Shown here: positions 11,124-23,397 of the stretch, one piece after another
Layout: every line of letters begins with the position of its first letter
Position numbering within the stretch: position 1 is the first letter of the stretch
NCBI RefSeq assembly: GCF_014066305.1
Contig: NW_023501107.1
Location: forward strand, 124,001 to 188,000
Direction of reading: 5' to 3'
Origin: Letharia columbiana
Taxonomy: Eukaryota; Ascomycota; Lecanoromycetes; Lecanorales; Parmeliaceae
Length of the DNA: 64,000 nt
Notes under the pieces: generated by a model
Told to the model about the DNA's origin: nothing
What the model saw: only the letters and a program-made list of their open reading frames with translations
Databases searched by the model: none
Translations under genes and position numbers: made by a program

Positions 11124-14100
11124 TAGATCTATCTCGATAATATACTTATTTATAATAAGATAAAAAAGAAATATATCTAATATATTAGATAAATTCTTTA
11201 GAAATTAAAAAATATCGGCCTTTAGGTGAATATTCTTAAGTGCGAATTCTACGTCTAGGAAATTAAGTTTCTAGACTTATTAGTATCTATAGACGGGTTA
11301 TAAATAAACTTTATTAAGATCTAGACTATTATCGAGTAAATTATATCTATTAATCTTAAAGAGATATAGATCTTTATCGAATTTTATAATTTTTACTAGC
11401 GATTTATTAGAGATTTCTTTAAAATAGTTAAATCTATAATAAAATTTACGATAAAGGAGGTTATATTTAATTAATTTCTAGTATATTAAGAGGTTTTTTA
11501 CTTTCTTAAAGTCGTCGTTATTAAAGCTTTAGTTTTATATTATTTTAATAGAATAAAGAAGATCGTTTTAGAGACTAACTCTTTCGACTATATTAATAAA
11601 GATATTTTTTTCTAATATAATAATAAGAGAGTACTTTACTCGATAGCCTTCTATAATAAAAACCTAATCTCGATTAAATATAATTACTAGATCTACGATA
11701 AGAAACTATTAATAATTATTTATTATCTAGAATATTAGCGCTTTAAACTAAAATATACGAATGTCTTTATTAGAATCTTTATCGATTATAAAGAACTAAT
11801 ATATTTTATTAAGAGAAGAAATCTTAGTTAACGCTAGGCTCGATATTTGAATATATTATTAGAATTTAATATAAAGATTATTTATCGATTTAGACCTTAG
11901 AACGTTAAGGTTAATATACTTATATAAATAGTTAAATATAAATTAATTAATCTCGAGAATAAATGATTACGTTAATAGTATTAAATAATTCTTATCTCTA
12001 ATTAATTGAAATTAGATGACGAATATATCGACGTATATATAATCGATAACTCTATCTATTATAAAATAGTAGAGATTAATAAAAAAGATAAATATTATAT
12101 AGAAATTCGTAAGGCTATCGTTAAAAATAAGAATAAGTTTTAAGAAATTACTTTTAATAAATACTTTATATAAGACGAGATACTTTATTATAAGAATTAT
12201 TTATAAATATTCGAGAATATATATATCGATATTATTCGAGAGATATATAATTAATCGTTTTACGGATATCTCGAGATAGTATATATCTATAAACTACTTA
12301 AAAGAGAATATTATTAACGAGATATAAGGGCTATTATAGTTATTTATATTAAGAATTATTATATTTATTAGAGAACTAAAACGCCTTATAATTGAAAATA
12401 TAACTTACTATAGCCTCTATTAATTTTATAAAAATAATAATAAGATATATTAGTTAACTTCGTTATAGGCTTATCTATATTCGACGACTATAATATTATT
12501 TAAATAGCGATTAATCGATTTACTAAGAAATATTACTATATAACCTATTCTAATATTAATAAAGATATTATCGCTAAGAAGATAATTAATTTATTACTTA
12601 AGAAAGTATTTCGTCTATATAATCTATTAATCTTAATAATATCGAATCGAGGCCTTTAATTTATAGCTATTATATAAAAGTCTTTTTATAAAAAACTAAA
12701 TATTATAATTAAGTTATTAATAGTCTTTTACTCTAAAATCGATAAATAGATTAAATAAGCGAATTAGAATATAAAGCGTTATCTTCGAATATATTATAAT
12801 TATATATAGAACGACTAAATAAGATAGCTATTTATTATTAAGTTCGTCGATAATAATATTATCTTATTAGTTACTAATATTTTATCTTTTCTTATAAATA
12901 AGAAGTTTTATTCTCGAATAACTTTTAGTCTAAATATTATCGATTATAAGATTATATATAAGCGTTTTAATACTACTTAGATAAAGAATATTACGAACTA
13001 TATAGAATAAGTTCTTAAGTATATCTAAAGTAATATAGACCGCGCTTAGAAGGCTATAATTATATAAATTAATAAGTATTAATAAAAGATTACTTTTTAA
13101 ATAGATAATAAGATCTTTCTAAATAGTAAGAATATTATCTTTAATCGCCCTTCTCGTAAATTAAATTATAAGAGACTCGATTTATTTAAGATTATAAGCC
13201 TTATAAGAATCTTATATCGTCTAAAACTTTTATTAAATATAAGAATTTATAACGTCTTTTATCTTAATCTCTTAAATCTTATAATAAATAACCTCTTACT
13301 AGAATAGATAAATTTTTTATTAAAATATATTATTATTAATAATTAAATTAAATAAGTTATTAAAGAAATACTTAATTTTAAATTAATCTATAATTATTTT
13401 AAGTATAAAGTTAAATAGAAAGATCTCGATAATAATCTTATCTAATATAATGTAAATAACGATAAATTCGAAAATTGCTAGAATCTAGTAGACGACTTCT
13501 ATAAGCGATATTTCGAAGAGTTTTATCTATAAAGAAATTAGAGCGAGGGATCTTTAATAGCGATAGCGTTCTCGAGTCGAAACTATCTCGAATACTCTAT
13601 TTTTAATTAAATTAAAATCGTTCGATATCTTTATAATAGCCTCATTTTTTCTAAAATCGAGAATCGATCTTTTAAATCTATATTAATTAGAAATTATCTT
13701 ATATATAATCTTTCGCGTAAGCCTCTCTTACTAATATAATTCTAAAGATCTTTCGAAGTTATATTAATATATATATAAATTATATTATCGCTATTACGAA
13801 ATATAATTAATATTAGCTAAATAATATATTATAAAAAAGACTATATTAAAGTTATTTAATATTAAATTAGAGTTTTTAGCGCTTATAACTTAATTCGATT
13901 TAAAAGCTCTTAATTAATTACGTTATATTATTTTATAAATATTCTATTCGCTTAAATACGAATTCGAAAATTATTATTATTTACCCTTATATCTATAAAT
14001 ATAGTTTTCGCTATATTATATCGATTTTCTTTCGACTAGATTCTCTATATACGCTTATATCTTAATTAGCGATATCGTTATAGCGTAAATATAAAAAGCT

Positions 14101-14272
14101 ACTATTATCTTTAATATCTCTAACGAAGAAAAATACGATACTAAGATTCTTAAATACGATTATTTCTTTACTGCTTTTATTATTTTTCAGGCGTTAAGCG
14201 TATATATATACTTATTTTTCTATCTTTCCACTTACTAATTATAAGATATAATTTAACGAAGAGGGGGGGTAG

Positions 14273-14729
14273 TATTATAAGCGTATTCTTAATATACCCC
14301 TTAGCTCTATAGCTAGCGGGCCTTAACGAAGATATTCTCTACTATATTATATCTTCTTTTCACCTATATAGTTCGATATCTTAGTTATCTTATTTAATAT
14401 ATCTATATTAATATTATATCTACAGAGGTCTGCACCGAAAGTCCTGCACCCGCCAAGACTCTTGCGCTCAGACTTCGGATAACGCCCCACCTAAAGGGTT
14501 ACCTGGACAATGCGTGTGGAGTTCTTCGGAATCGTACCTAGCCTTAGCCAGGTTTCGGGATTTATTACCTCTATCAAGGCTAAAAGAAGTACCTTAAATC
14601 CCATTATGCGCTGTGAGAAGATATTTTTAGGCTTCCCCTCTACAGGGCCGCTTTCCGAAAGTAGGGTTAGGGCTGCACTAGCGCATATGCAGGACTTTCG
14701 ATGCAGACCTCTGTATATCGATTCTAATA
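14273..14729 (+). repeat. Right LTR of gypsy-2, interrupted by a MITE
   Basis: The LTR directly follows the purine tract. Its 457 bases minus the 291-bp MITE and one duplicated TA leave 164, exactly the left LTR length. Differences from the left copy are mostly C/T and G/A. Confidence 0.88.
14423..14713. mobile_element. 291-bp TA-flanked MITE inside the gypsy-2 right LTR
   Basis: Terminal inverted repeats start CAGAGGTCTGCACCGAAAGT (left) and CAGAGGTCTGCATCGAAAGT (right), with TA duplications at 14421-14422 and 14714-14715. The left LTR of the same gypsy shows the unoccupied site. The sequence has normal base composition with no RIP, so it inserted after the gypsy was mutated. The 90-codon ORF that starts inside and runs into the LTR is fortuitous. 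Confidence 0.9.
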
Positions 14730-14734
14730 TTAAA

Positions 14735-17700
14735 TATATAAATCGTTATCTCGATAAAAGTAAGTTCTATATAATAAATTAGATATTAAAATTTATTAAT
14801 AATTATATATATAATATAATAATAATAGAAATAGTTAAGAATTAATAATTACGTCTATAAGACGACTATATACTTATTATTAAAGTTATTATTATTATTA
14901 AAAAAGAATATTATAAAATTATTAGTTTACGTATCGACGTAATTAATAATAATAAGATATTTATAATAAAGAGAAGTAGATTACTAGTATAACGAGATAT
15001 ACTATATTTATATTAATATTAATATTAATATTATAGCGCTAAAGTAAGCACTTATAAAAAAAGCGTTAGAAGTTATAAAGAATAAAAATAAATAATTTAA
15101 AAGAGATTTTTATATTCTTTATTATAGTATTATTATTAATAGATAATACTTAATAATATAGATAATAGCGACGCGATAATATTTCGCTATTATTTATAGA
15201 ATCGCGTCGTCTAGCTATCGTTATTATTTCTATTATTATTATTAATTAATAATCGAAAGTATTATCGCGAACGCGTCGCTTTATTAATTATTCTCTTTAA
15301 ATTCTTATAATAAAGATTATTATTATATTACTTCGCTATAGACGTAATACGCTATAGAAATAATATTATTTATAAAAAAACTCTTCTCTCTTCTTTATTT
15401 ATTAGATTTTCGAGATTTTATTATAAATTCTTAAATCTAATATTATTCGTTATAGAGATTATTAATTAGCGCTATAAAAACGTTAATATTAAGCGCGTTA
15501 ACTTACTATAGATTATTATTAATTAATATTATAAAAGTAATATTATTCTCGAAGATAGTATTAATATTATTATATAATATATTAATAACGCGTTTATAAC
15601 GCGTAATAATTAATTCTATCGCGTTATTAAAACGATATCGTAATAGATTAACTCTTTTCTCTTATTTCCCTACTAGAATTTAAAGATTTTTTAATAAATA
15701 TTCTATTTTTATTTAGACGTTTAAAGATTAAGATCTAGAAGAAAAGATAATTATTAGATTTAATACGTTATAGACCTTAGCGCTACTTACGCTAAGACGT
15801 CGATATTATATATTCTATATTAAAGTTTCTTTTAAAGTTTAATTTTAATAATATATCTTATATACTTAGAGACTTAGCGAATATAGATTTACTTTATATA
15901 TTTTAAAGTTTTAATATTTCTTAGAGATTAGTTCTACTATTAAATATACTATTAAATTCTATAACGATACTACGTCTTTTATAGTCTATATTCGCTAGCT
16001 AATCGCTAGTAGACTACGCTCTTATAGTTATCTACTCTTAAAAGAGCTCTTATTATTAAAAATAACTCGTTTCTAGTCTTTAATAATCTAATATAGATAT
16101 TTTCTTATTTACTTAAGCCTTTTTTTTTAATTACTTTAAGAAATAAGTAGTTTTAGATATATAATATAGCGACGAAAGTTTACTTTATAAAGGTATTTAC
16201 GAAGAGTTATTTTAGAGATAGAGATTTTAAATTTCTTAATTAATTATATATAGAATTTATACTTATTATTAACTAAATAAGTAATTATATAAATTAAACT
16301 TCGAAGATCGTATACGTTAATCTTTTTAGATAATTCTAAGATAGAGTTTTTATTATAACGCGTAACTTTAGATTTAATAATTCGTTTAATCGTTAAGATT
16401 AATATATTAATATCTTTATAAATTTATAAAGTCGTCTATTCTAATCTAATATTATAATTAATAATATACTTACGTTATAAAGTATTTAGATGCTTATTAA
16501 ATATATAAGGCTCTATTTTATAAGTGATATATAGGAAGGATAGTGGGGGAAACGCGAAAAATCGCGTAAATCCGTTACTTGATTACGCGTCTACTAGTAC
16601 GTTTAATATATACTTAGCGAAGTCTTAGCGAATAAGCTTAAGTAAGTAATCTCTTCGAGTTTTCTTTACTTTCTTAAGAATTAATTTTACTATTAAATCG
16701 ATATATGAATATATCTATCTTTTTAATTCATCTATAAATCTAAAAAATTAATTTTTATATAATTTTCGCCGAGTTTATACTATAAGTACGATTTAGTTTA
16801 TTTAATAGACTTTATTTATATTTAATTCTTTTCGCCGATTTAATAACTATTTTAACTCTTTTCGCTAGTTCTATTAGTTTAGTAACTTTAAAAATTTTTA
16901 ATAACTTTAAAAATTTTACGTAATATACTTTAATATACTCTAAGTACTATTTTATATATATATAATATTAATATATATTATTATTAATATACGTATTATT
17001 ATACGCTATATTAAAGTATTATTTACGCGACTAATTTTATTAAATCGTTTAATTCTATAACTAAATTTAAGTTAGCGTTAATACTTATCGCTATAGAATC
17101 TTATTATTATAACGTTAATTATTAGAACTTTTCTTTTTTTATATATATTATTATTAAATTAATAGAATTAGCGAAAAAGATTAAAATAGTTATTAAATCG
17201 ACGGAATTTAAGCGAATTCTAATTAGATTTACTAATTCGATAAATTTTAGACGAATTCTAATTAGATTTACTAATTCGACGAATTTTATAATTTCCGCGA
17301 CAAACGCGCGATTAGCAATTTTAAATTTTATAAAAACTTTTTAGATTTATAGATGTTTTATATTACTATATAATTCTAAAACTCTTCGAATTTAATAAAA
17401 GTTAAGATATATAAAGAAGAGTTAAATATTAATAGAATTAATTAATTTTAAATAAGAGATACGTTCGTTAATTTAAACTACGATATTATAATTTACGTAA
17501 ATCTATTATTATTAAGATATCTATATAAATATTATTATTCTATTAATTTATAATTACTATCGTAATATATTAAATTTCTAGATTTATTATATTAAAAATT
17601 AATACGCTTTTTTAAAGAAACTAATTTACTATTATTCTACGAAAAGTACTATTAAAAATATATAACGTACTTTAAAATTTTTAATATTACGATTATATTA

Positions 17701-17745
17701 CTAAGTAATCGTTAAAAGACGATAATTTTTACTAATTTAGTATAG
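14735..17745. other. RIP-degraded AT-rich repeat DNA, family not identified
   Basis: This is the rest of the AT-rich island; its sequence was continuous with 6251-6955 before gypsy-2 inserted. I cannot name the element. Visible structure: an inverted pair around 15163-15227 (AGCGACGCGATA against ATCGCGTCG), a short less-mutated GC patch at about 16525-16590, and a direct repeat with 39-bp period at about 17213-17290 (cgaattctaattagattt). All long frames carry many stops. Confidence 0.5.
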
Positions 17746-20700
17746 GTACGGTTATCGCAACTCATAGCCCTCCGCTAAGGAAATTACTGCAAAGCAATTG
17801 GTCTGACGGTTACGCTAGTATGGCACTAGTAGGTACTTAAAATTTGGCCTGGAATCCACCTGTTGAGAGGTACCATTTCCGTGTAATCTAGTCCTACTGA
17901 GGGTACTCTTGCGAGTCAAGAAATGAGGCTATACAGATCCGAGGTACGTGCAGGAGCCATGGGAGCTATGGGAGCTTCCAACAACGCGTCTACCTCGTAA
18001 TCAGGGGGCATGCTTGGTGGAAGGACAAATCAAAAAAAAAATGGAAGTTTTTAAAAATTTTCTCCCCAAAATATAACCAACAATATTTATTTATAAAAAA
18101 AAAAAACCTTCAAATTATTAACCAAACCCATTTCACGAATTACACGCTGTAATGCTCTAGAGGCCTGACATACGGTAATTACTGTAAAGCATTTGCTTTG
18201 CATGTGATATCACATCGCGAATCCTGCAGCGTTGCGGCAACTAGTCATTCTGTGCAGAACGGAGCCAATTTGCAAGCTTTCCCGAAACATGGGGATTTGA
18301 TCCCTGTTTGGTGGGATCTACTATCTTCGGCTCTTCTTTTGATGAGACCAGTAAGTTCGTTCCTTGGAGATATTTCCAGCACTCTTGTAGGATGATCACG
18401 AGAACAGTCAGAGCAAGCCATGGACGTATAGTGAACTATCTAGATCCTGATCAAACCGCGGCTTTAAGTATCTCATCTTTGTATCGATCCAAGATAAGAA
18501 GAGTTCGACCAGGCCATTTCAGTTCTGTTCGCTCTTTCGATTTTGGCTTTCGAGTCTGAAAATTCAACCGTGGAACGAAAGCGATTCAGTGGCTGCGGCG
18601 GTCTTTTCCTGGCCATGGCACTCCTCCACATGCTGGTCTGAGGTGATACCTTCGCTATTGGTGCGATCAATACTAACACCTGAGGGCGGCAAAATAGCTC
18701 CGTCACGATACTCTGGAGAGTCAATTCCGAGCATGACGATTACTGGATCCCGGATCTACCATGTGCCTCCTCCACTTCCTGAAACCACCATCAGGCGAAT
18801 TCTTGGTAAGCCTCATATCCAAAAGAAATCACTCCCCACCGGAACACCGCTCCTTTCAGGACCGTAATCTTCAAAGTCGATCTCAACATGGTGAAGTTCT
18901 GATGCCAGATTTCGTCTCCGTCTTCGCCTCCTCCTGACCCGACGATCAGATCAGGCGGACTCGATGTTAGCCTTTGAGTGGTCCGTGGAGAGCATCATCG
19001 GGGATGACAGCCCCACTCTCTCAATCCTAAGCCTCAAATATGGCCCCCACGATGACGTGTGTTTTGCGCTAGACCTCGGTATGCCTTTTTTGTTGCTCCT
19101 AAATCTTTGCATCGATGGACTTCTTCGTTTCACGTCCTGACGGATGGCCACAAATATCGCGACTTCTTGATTCTAGCTATTCTCCTTTCCCCTTCCATCC
19201 TGCTGAAACGATGATCAGGCTGACGGGCTGTGAGCCTTGCCCTGGGATGGCGGAGTCGTGATGAAAAAAGCCTCACCACGATTCAATGATGAGAAGAGTT
19301 GCGATTGGACACAGTCATAACGTGATGGGACTCCTGATACACGACGGACTGGGAGTCAGGCATTTTTCTCAATTTGGAAGGACAACGGCAGGCACTTGGG
19401 TATAAAAAGCGGTGTTTTCCCGCCCTCAGTCCTGCTCAGCACGCAACCTACTCTTTGTTCTTGCTGATTGAAGCTCAAGTGGACGCTGCGCGACCTATTC
19501 TCCGAACAATTCCTGTTTTGAGGTCTTCTCAGTCTTGAACTTGTCTTCTTTTTCTCAAAGAGGGTCTCAACCCAGCTACTCGAGGCCATCAAGCAGGAAC
19601 TCTGCCACCAACGGTCTTTGATAGTTTTCTGACCTCCGGCGACTCGCCATGTCCATTGAAGGACGCGCTCTGGCAACGACATTCTAAGCACGTCAGATAC
19701 GCGGCCATTCGGCGATTTGGCAAAGACTTGAAGAGTAGGGATTCGGAAGATGCTTGGCAAGAAGTTGGTGGCACGGACGAATGGTTGCAGAGAAGATGGA
19801 TTAGTAAATTGCCGTGGCGCCAGCAAAATCGGGTCTCGCGCTAGACCGCAAACACGTTGATTAGATAAGATTGAAGGTCATTGGCTTGCCAAGCTTGACA
19901 GAATTCGGGCACCGGAGCGTAGTGGAACACTCACATCCATCGCTCTGCGCAACCTTCTTCTCTTCCCTCCAACCTCCCTGGGAAGTCGCAGGCATATGGT
20001 ATCACCCGGGGCACATCATCTCCGCGACTACCCTAGAGTAAGTACGCCGTGCATGATACTTGAGCCAAAAGGTTTGTGCACTCATGGCCATGGCTGCTGA
20101 CGCTGATGATCTCGACCCTAGTGGCGTCAATTTCATTCCACACTCTATGCATATGGCGTTCAAGAAGTGAAACCCGGTCACTATGAAGCGATGGCTGCTC
20201 TGGATTAGACATACTTGAGATACCTTTTTGATCTTGTTGAGTCTAGGGTACGCACGCCTCTCCACTAACTGTGCGAGCCGCAAGCCGATCGTCCACTGGA
20301 ACGAGGAACTGGTTTTGGCAAGAAGTGGGAGAATCGGTGATGAACATATGCAAGGCGAAAAGAGATTAACGGGGTTGAAAACAGTCTCTTACACTGTCTA
20401 CGTGCACAGCTAGCGAGAATATGCAATTGTCAAGAAACGAGAAATAAGAGACGAGGGCGTGCTTCGGGCGCAGATATCATTGGAGGAGGCCATGCGTCTC
20501 ACGTCAGCCAGACATTGCGGCATCCGGATTGAGCAAAAGGATTGCGGGGATCGTGGCAGCGTAGACCCTCGACCTGCATAAAAATTTGTCACAGTTTACC
20601 GTGAAGGACCAAACGACCAATCATGGGACATCAGCCTGAGGAAACATCATGGCGCTGAAACCGGAGATTTTATGCGAGTTTTCGTCGAGAACCTATATCT

Positions 20701-20833
20701 AGTTGCAGCGGTAAGGGGGGGGATTTGGCTACTGTTTTGTTCTCATAAAGCACGAATCGATCCTGCCTACTTCATCTCCCTGAGAAACAACACAAGAAAC
20801 AACAAGCTCGAACCCCAATCCCCGCTTTTCAGG
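17746..20833. other. Transition DNA between repeat island and genes, no supported gene
   Basis: Base composition returns to near 50% GC at about 17,745. There are many short open frames, but none shows a recognised family, a start with plausible splice sites, or a signal peptide. Three loosely similar blocks (near 18767, 18928 and 19195), each with CCTGAAACnAnCATCAGG-like sequence followed by a spacer and GTnAGCCT, hint at an old degenerate repeat. The longest frame (156 codons, minus, 19356-19826) resembles nothing I know. Confidence 0.4.
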
Positions 20834-21380
20834 ATGTACAAATTGTCCAAGACTTGGCTGGCCTTGAGGTATGCTCGACATCCTAACTCTGCAACTAAGA
20901 TCGCCTTCAATTATCGAGCCAGCCTGAAGGCTCAATGGCTAATTTATTGACATTCCAGCCTGCTCGCTCTGCTCTCAGGTACAACCGCCCTCTTCACAAC
21001 CTCCCTTGCCACCTGCACGCCCACACCAACAACCTACACCACCACCAGCCTCAGCACCATCACCACCGTCAGCACCGTAGAAATCACTACAACCACATCA
21101 GCGCAACCATACTGTCCGACAATAACCTCGACTAAATCGCAAAACTGCCCTCCAGCACCATCCACCTGCATCGTGCCGGACTGTATCATCCAAACCATGA
21201 CGACGCTGTCTTGTCCTGCGGCGTGCTGCCCCGCAGTGACGGCGACGACCGTGGTGAAGGAGAGCTGCGTGACGACGTAAGTTGAGCTTTCTCCTGTAAA
21301 GATGCATTGCTGACTTTGAGAGCTGCAGGTGTCAGCAGGGGTGTGGGGTTCGTACTTTGACTGTGACGCAATCATGTTGA
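20834..21380 (+). CDS. Small cysteine-rich secreted protein (134 aa), effector-like
   Basis: Three exons join cleanly: 20834-20868, 20959-21276 and 21329-21380. The introns run GTATGC...TTCCAG (90 bp) and GTAAGT...CTGCAG (52 bp). The N-terminus MYKLSKTWLALSLLALLSG, followed by TTALFTTSLA, looks like a secretion signal cleaved before TCTPTPTT. The mature part (~105 residues) is rich in Thr and Ser with 12 cysteines, including an AACC pair and a C-terminal CQQGCGV...QSC. An even cysteine count suggests disulfide bonding. I know no family name; size, composition and signal fit small secreted proteins of plant-associated or lichen-type fungi. It is the first gene after the RIP island, about 3.1 kb from its edge. 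A cell-wall protein is the alternative. Confidence 0.75.
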
Positions 21381-22105
21381 TTGCATCAGCCGAGTTGGTT
21401 TACCAAGGAGATCGAAATTTGATGCGTCTCTGGTATTATGGACAGATGGACCTGTGTCCTCCACCCATTTTCTAGTTGAAGCCTTGTTTCCTTAGTACCA
21501 TGCTTCGCCCCTGTGTTTCTATTTCTTGAAAAAGCATATCCATCCTGTCTTCTCCAATTGAAATCATTCTACTTCTTCGCAGCTCTTCCGTTACGCAAAG
21601 TCCGACATAGCTGCAGATCTCCCCATCAACGTCTCACGAAAGTACCAAAGACTATGTGATTGATGCCATTGAGATGAACGCATGCCCTCCTAAGCCGTAA
21701 CAAGGCCATGGCGCGGAGAGGAGAACAGCTTCGCATTTGTAATTGTGATGCCAAGTCGTTCGATGCGCCTTCTGTCTCTAAATCCGTATGTAAAAGTATA
21801 TGCCCCCTCCGCCACTTAATGAACAGCATTGACAGATTAAGATCATATGGTGTGACTGTGTTGAGATGGAAAATAGACTAAACACCAGCTGAAGCCACCA
21901 ACACTCCATGCCTTCGACAGATCTGTCACTCTGCTCCCAACCAAGGTCAAAACTCTACTCTTGCACTTTCCCATTCACACCCACCAAAATCCCACATCAT
22001 TTATCCGCAAGGGGAAGGTACGGTCAGACCAACGAGCCAAATCTTCACACCAACTAACAACCGCCAGAACCCACACACCACACTCGCCAGACCCACCTGC
22101 CAGCC
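21381..22105. other. Intergenic, nothing recognised
   Basis: This holds the likely 3' region of the secreted protein gene and the 5' region of the next ORF. The open frames on either strand are short and have no recognisable domain or splice structure. Confidence 0.4.
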
Positions 22106-22453
22106 ATGTCGCGTACCAAACCCCACTCCACACACTGCACGCACCATCCCGTCCTCCTACGACACCAAGCCGTCTACCTCATCAGCCTGCTCATAAAACA
22201 CGCCCAACAAATCCAGTTTGACATCACACGACACAATATAAACGACTGGAACAGAGTCACCGATGAATTCAACGCGAGATTCGAGGGGAAACCGTGCACC
22301 ACTGGCAGTGGGGAAGCGCAGATGAAGAAAACGGTCGCGATGCTGTACTGTGCGCTTATGGAGAACGAGGAAGAGTATAAAAGACTGTTCGCTGAAGCGG
22401 AGCAAGCGTTTCGGGCGGAGAAGAGGAGGGCGGAGAAAGCGAGAGTGGGTTGA
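22106..22453 (+). CDS. Small hypothetical protein, paralog family member 1 (115 aa)
   Basis: Single-exon frame starting in a fair context (gccATGtcg). The middle reads HPVLLRHQAVYLISLLIKHA, then DWNRVTDEFNARF, then VAMLYCALMENEEEYKRLF, ending in a basic charged helix. The pattern HP.LL...YL..LL followed by DW..V...FNARF recurs in the minus-strand ORF at 23867-24469 and, eroded, at 23071-23397 and 26126-26494. The W...V...F spacing and flanking helices recall Myb/SANT-like small nuclear proteins of ascomycetes, but that is only a resemblance. It is the most intact short copy. Confidence 0.6.
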   Translation: MSRTKPHSTHCTHHPVLLRHQAVYLISLLIKHAQQIQFDITRHNINDWNRVTDEFNARFEGKPCTTGSGEAQMKKTVAMLYCALMENEEEYKRLFAEAEQAFRAEKRRAEKARVG

Positions 22454-23070
22454 GAGGCTGTAGATAGGGAGTGGGTAGGTTGCTGGGGAAAGCGGTCGGA
22501 GGTGAGTGGTGGTGGTTGTTACAGCATGCTTGCGTGACTAGGGCAGGAAGCAGAGTGGCAAGACTAGATATCTTCAAGCTCAATCACTGGAATTACTGAT
22601 GTTAAAAAGTGTTCCTGCATCCATTTTCATAATTGTCGCCATCTCTGCTAATACCACTCACTCATCCCGGGCATATAAGCAGTAAAGTAGAAGACATTGT
22701 TGAGAAGAAGAGGATTGTAGACAAAGCCACAATTACCAGAGTTAGTATATGACCAAGTTTCTGGTCGGGCAACCCATTCAACAGGCCTGAGCTTTTCGAG
22801 TTCGCAGAGATGTAAGCGATCGTACGCGAGCAGCAGTGTGTGCTGGCAGCACATCAGTGTTGCGCAGATCTCCGTGTTACCAGGTCAATCGAACATCAAG
22901 CCCAAGAATGAATCCTCAGCCCTATTCTTTCAAACCACCCTCCGCAACCTCTCAGACGCTTTGTCAATCCCAATTTCCAAGTCTCAAGCTCGGTTAAAGT
23001 TAATTCAGATCTCCTCCAACAGCCCACCCAACACCAAATGAGAGGGACACAGGACTGCCTCTCTACAGCC

Positions 23071-23397
23071 ATGGCTCCTTCAACCCCTAACCGAAAGGCA
23101 CACTGCGCCGACCACCCAATTCTCTCACAGCGCGAAATCGACCGCATCATCAAGTCCGTGATAGAAGCCGCCAAACGACACAAGTTCGATGCCACCAAAG
23201 ACTGGAGGAGGCGTTTTTACAAAGCGATTGGGAAAAAGGAGGACGCAGAGTTTGCTCGTCGACCTGAGCTTACATTTTGAATGGCCTGCTGTGCTATGAA
23301 TTACGATGAGGGTATGGGAGTGGCATTATTTGAGAAGGCATACCTGCAAGCGATGCATGAGAGCGAGAAAGAGAAGATGGAAAAGCCTGGGGGGTAG
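23071..23397 (+). pseudogene. Paralog family member 2, interrupted by an in-frame TGA
   Basis: The frame starts MAPSTPNRKAHCADHPIL (ATG in gccATGgct context; an in-frame ATG also exists at 23038). It carries QREIDRIIKSVIEAA and DWRRRFYKAIGK, stops at TGA 23278-23280, then stays open as MACCAMNYDEGMGVALFEKA to TAG at 23395. The part after the TGA corresponds to VAMLYCALMENEEEYKRLF of member 1, so the TGA is an internal break in a once-continuous frame of 109 codons. A single transition (CGA to TGA) would explain it and fits the RIP-type mutations nearby. An intact truncated 69-aa protein is the alternative. Confidence 0.55.

Larger units (their letters stand above)
6956..14729 (+). mobile_element. 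Gypsy-2: complete but RIP-inactivated Ty3/gypsy element
   Basis: Two 164-bp LTRs (6956-7119, and 14273-14729 after subtracting an insert) and TTAAA duplications at 6951-6955 and 14730-14734 define the element. LTR ends read TA...TA, as expected if RIP converted TG...CA. A Gag zinc-knuckle trace lies near 8963-9008. RT starts near 10330 and is cut by a MITE at 10650-11123; the frame resumes as YLDNILIY. RNase H lies at about 11560-11900, integrase at about 12170-13050, and a chromodomain-like segment (KWKD, WYNV blocks) at about 13380-13530. A purine tract, gaagaggggggg, at 14258-14269 precedes the right LTR. Without its two MITEs the element is about 7.0 kb. In-frame stops are everywhere, so it is dead. 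Confidence 0.9.

Noticed and set aside
14510..14782. 90-codon + strand ORF in the 291-bp MITE
   Set aside because: It runs from the MITE through its terminal repeat into the RIPped LTR, so it is fortuitous.
20002..20283. Sequence resembling tRNA (LAQLVERRAYPRL-type translation)
   Set aside because: No acceptor stem, D arm and T arm combination can be formed around it.
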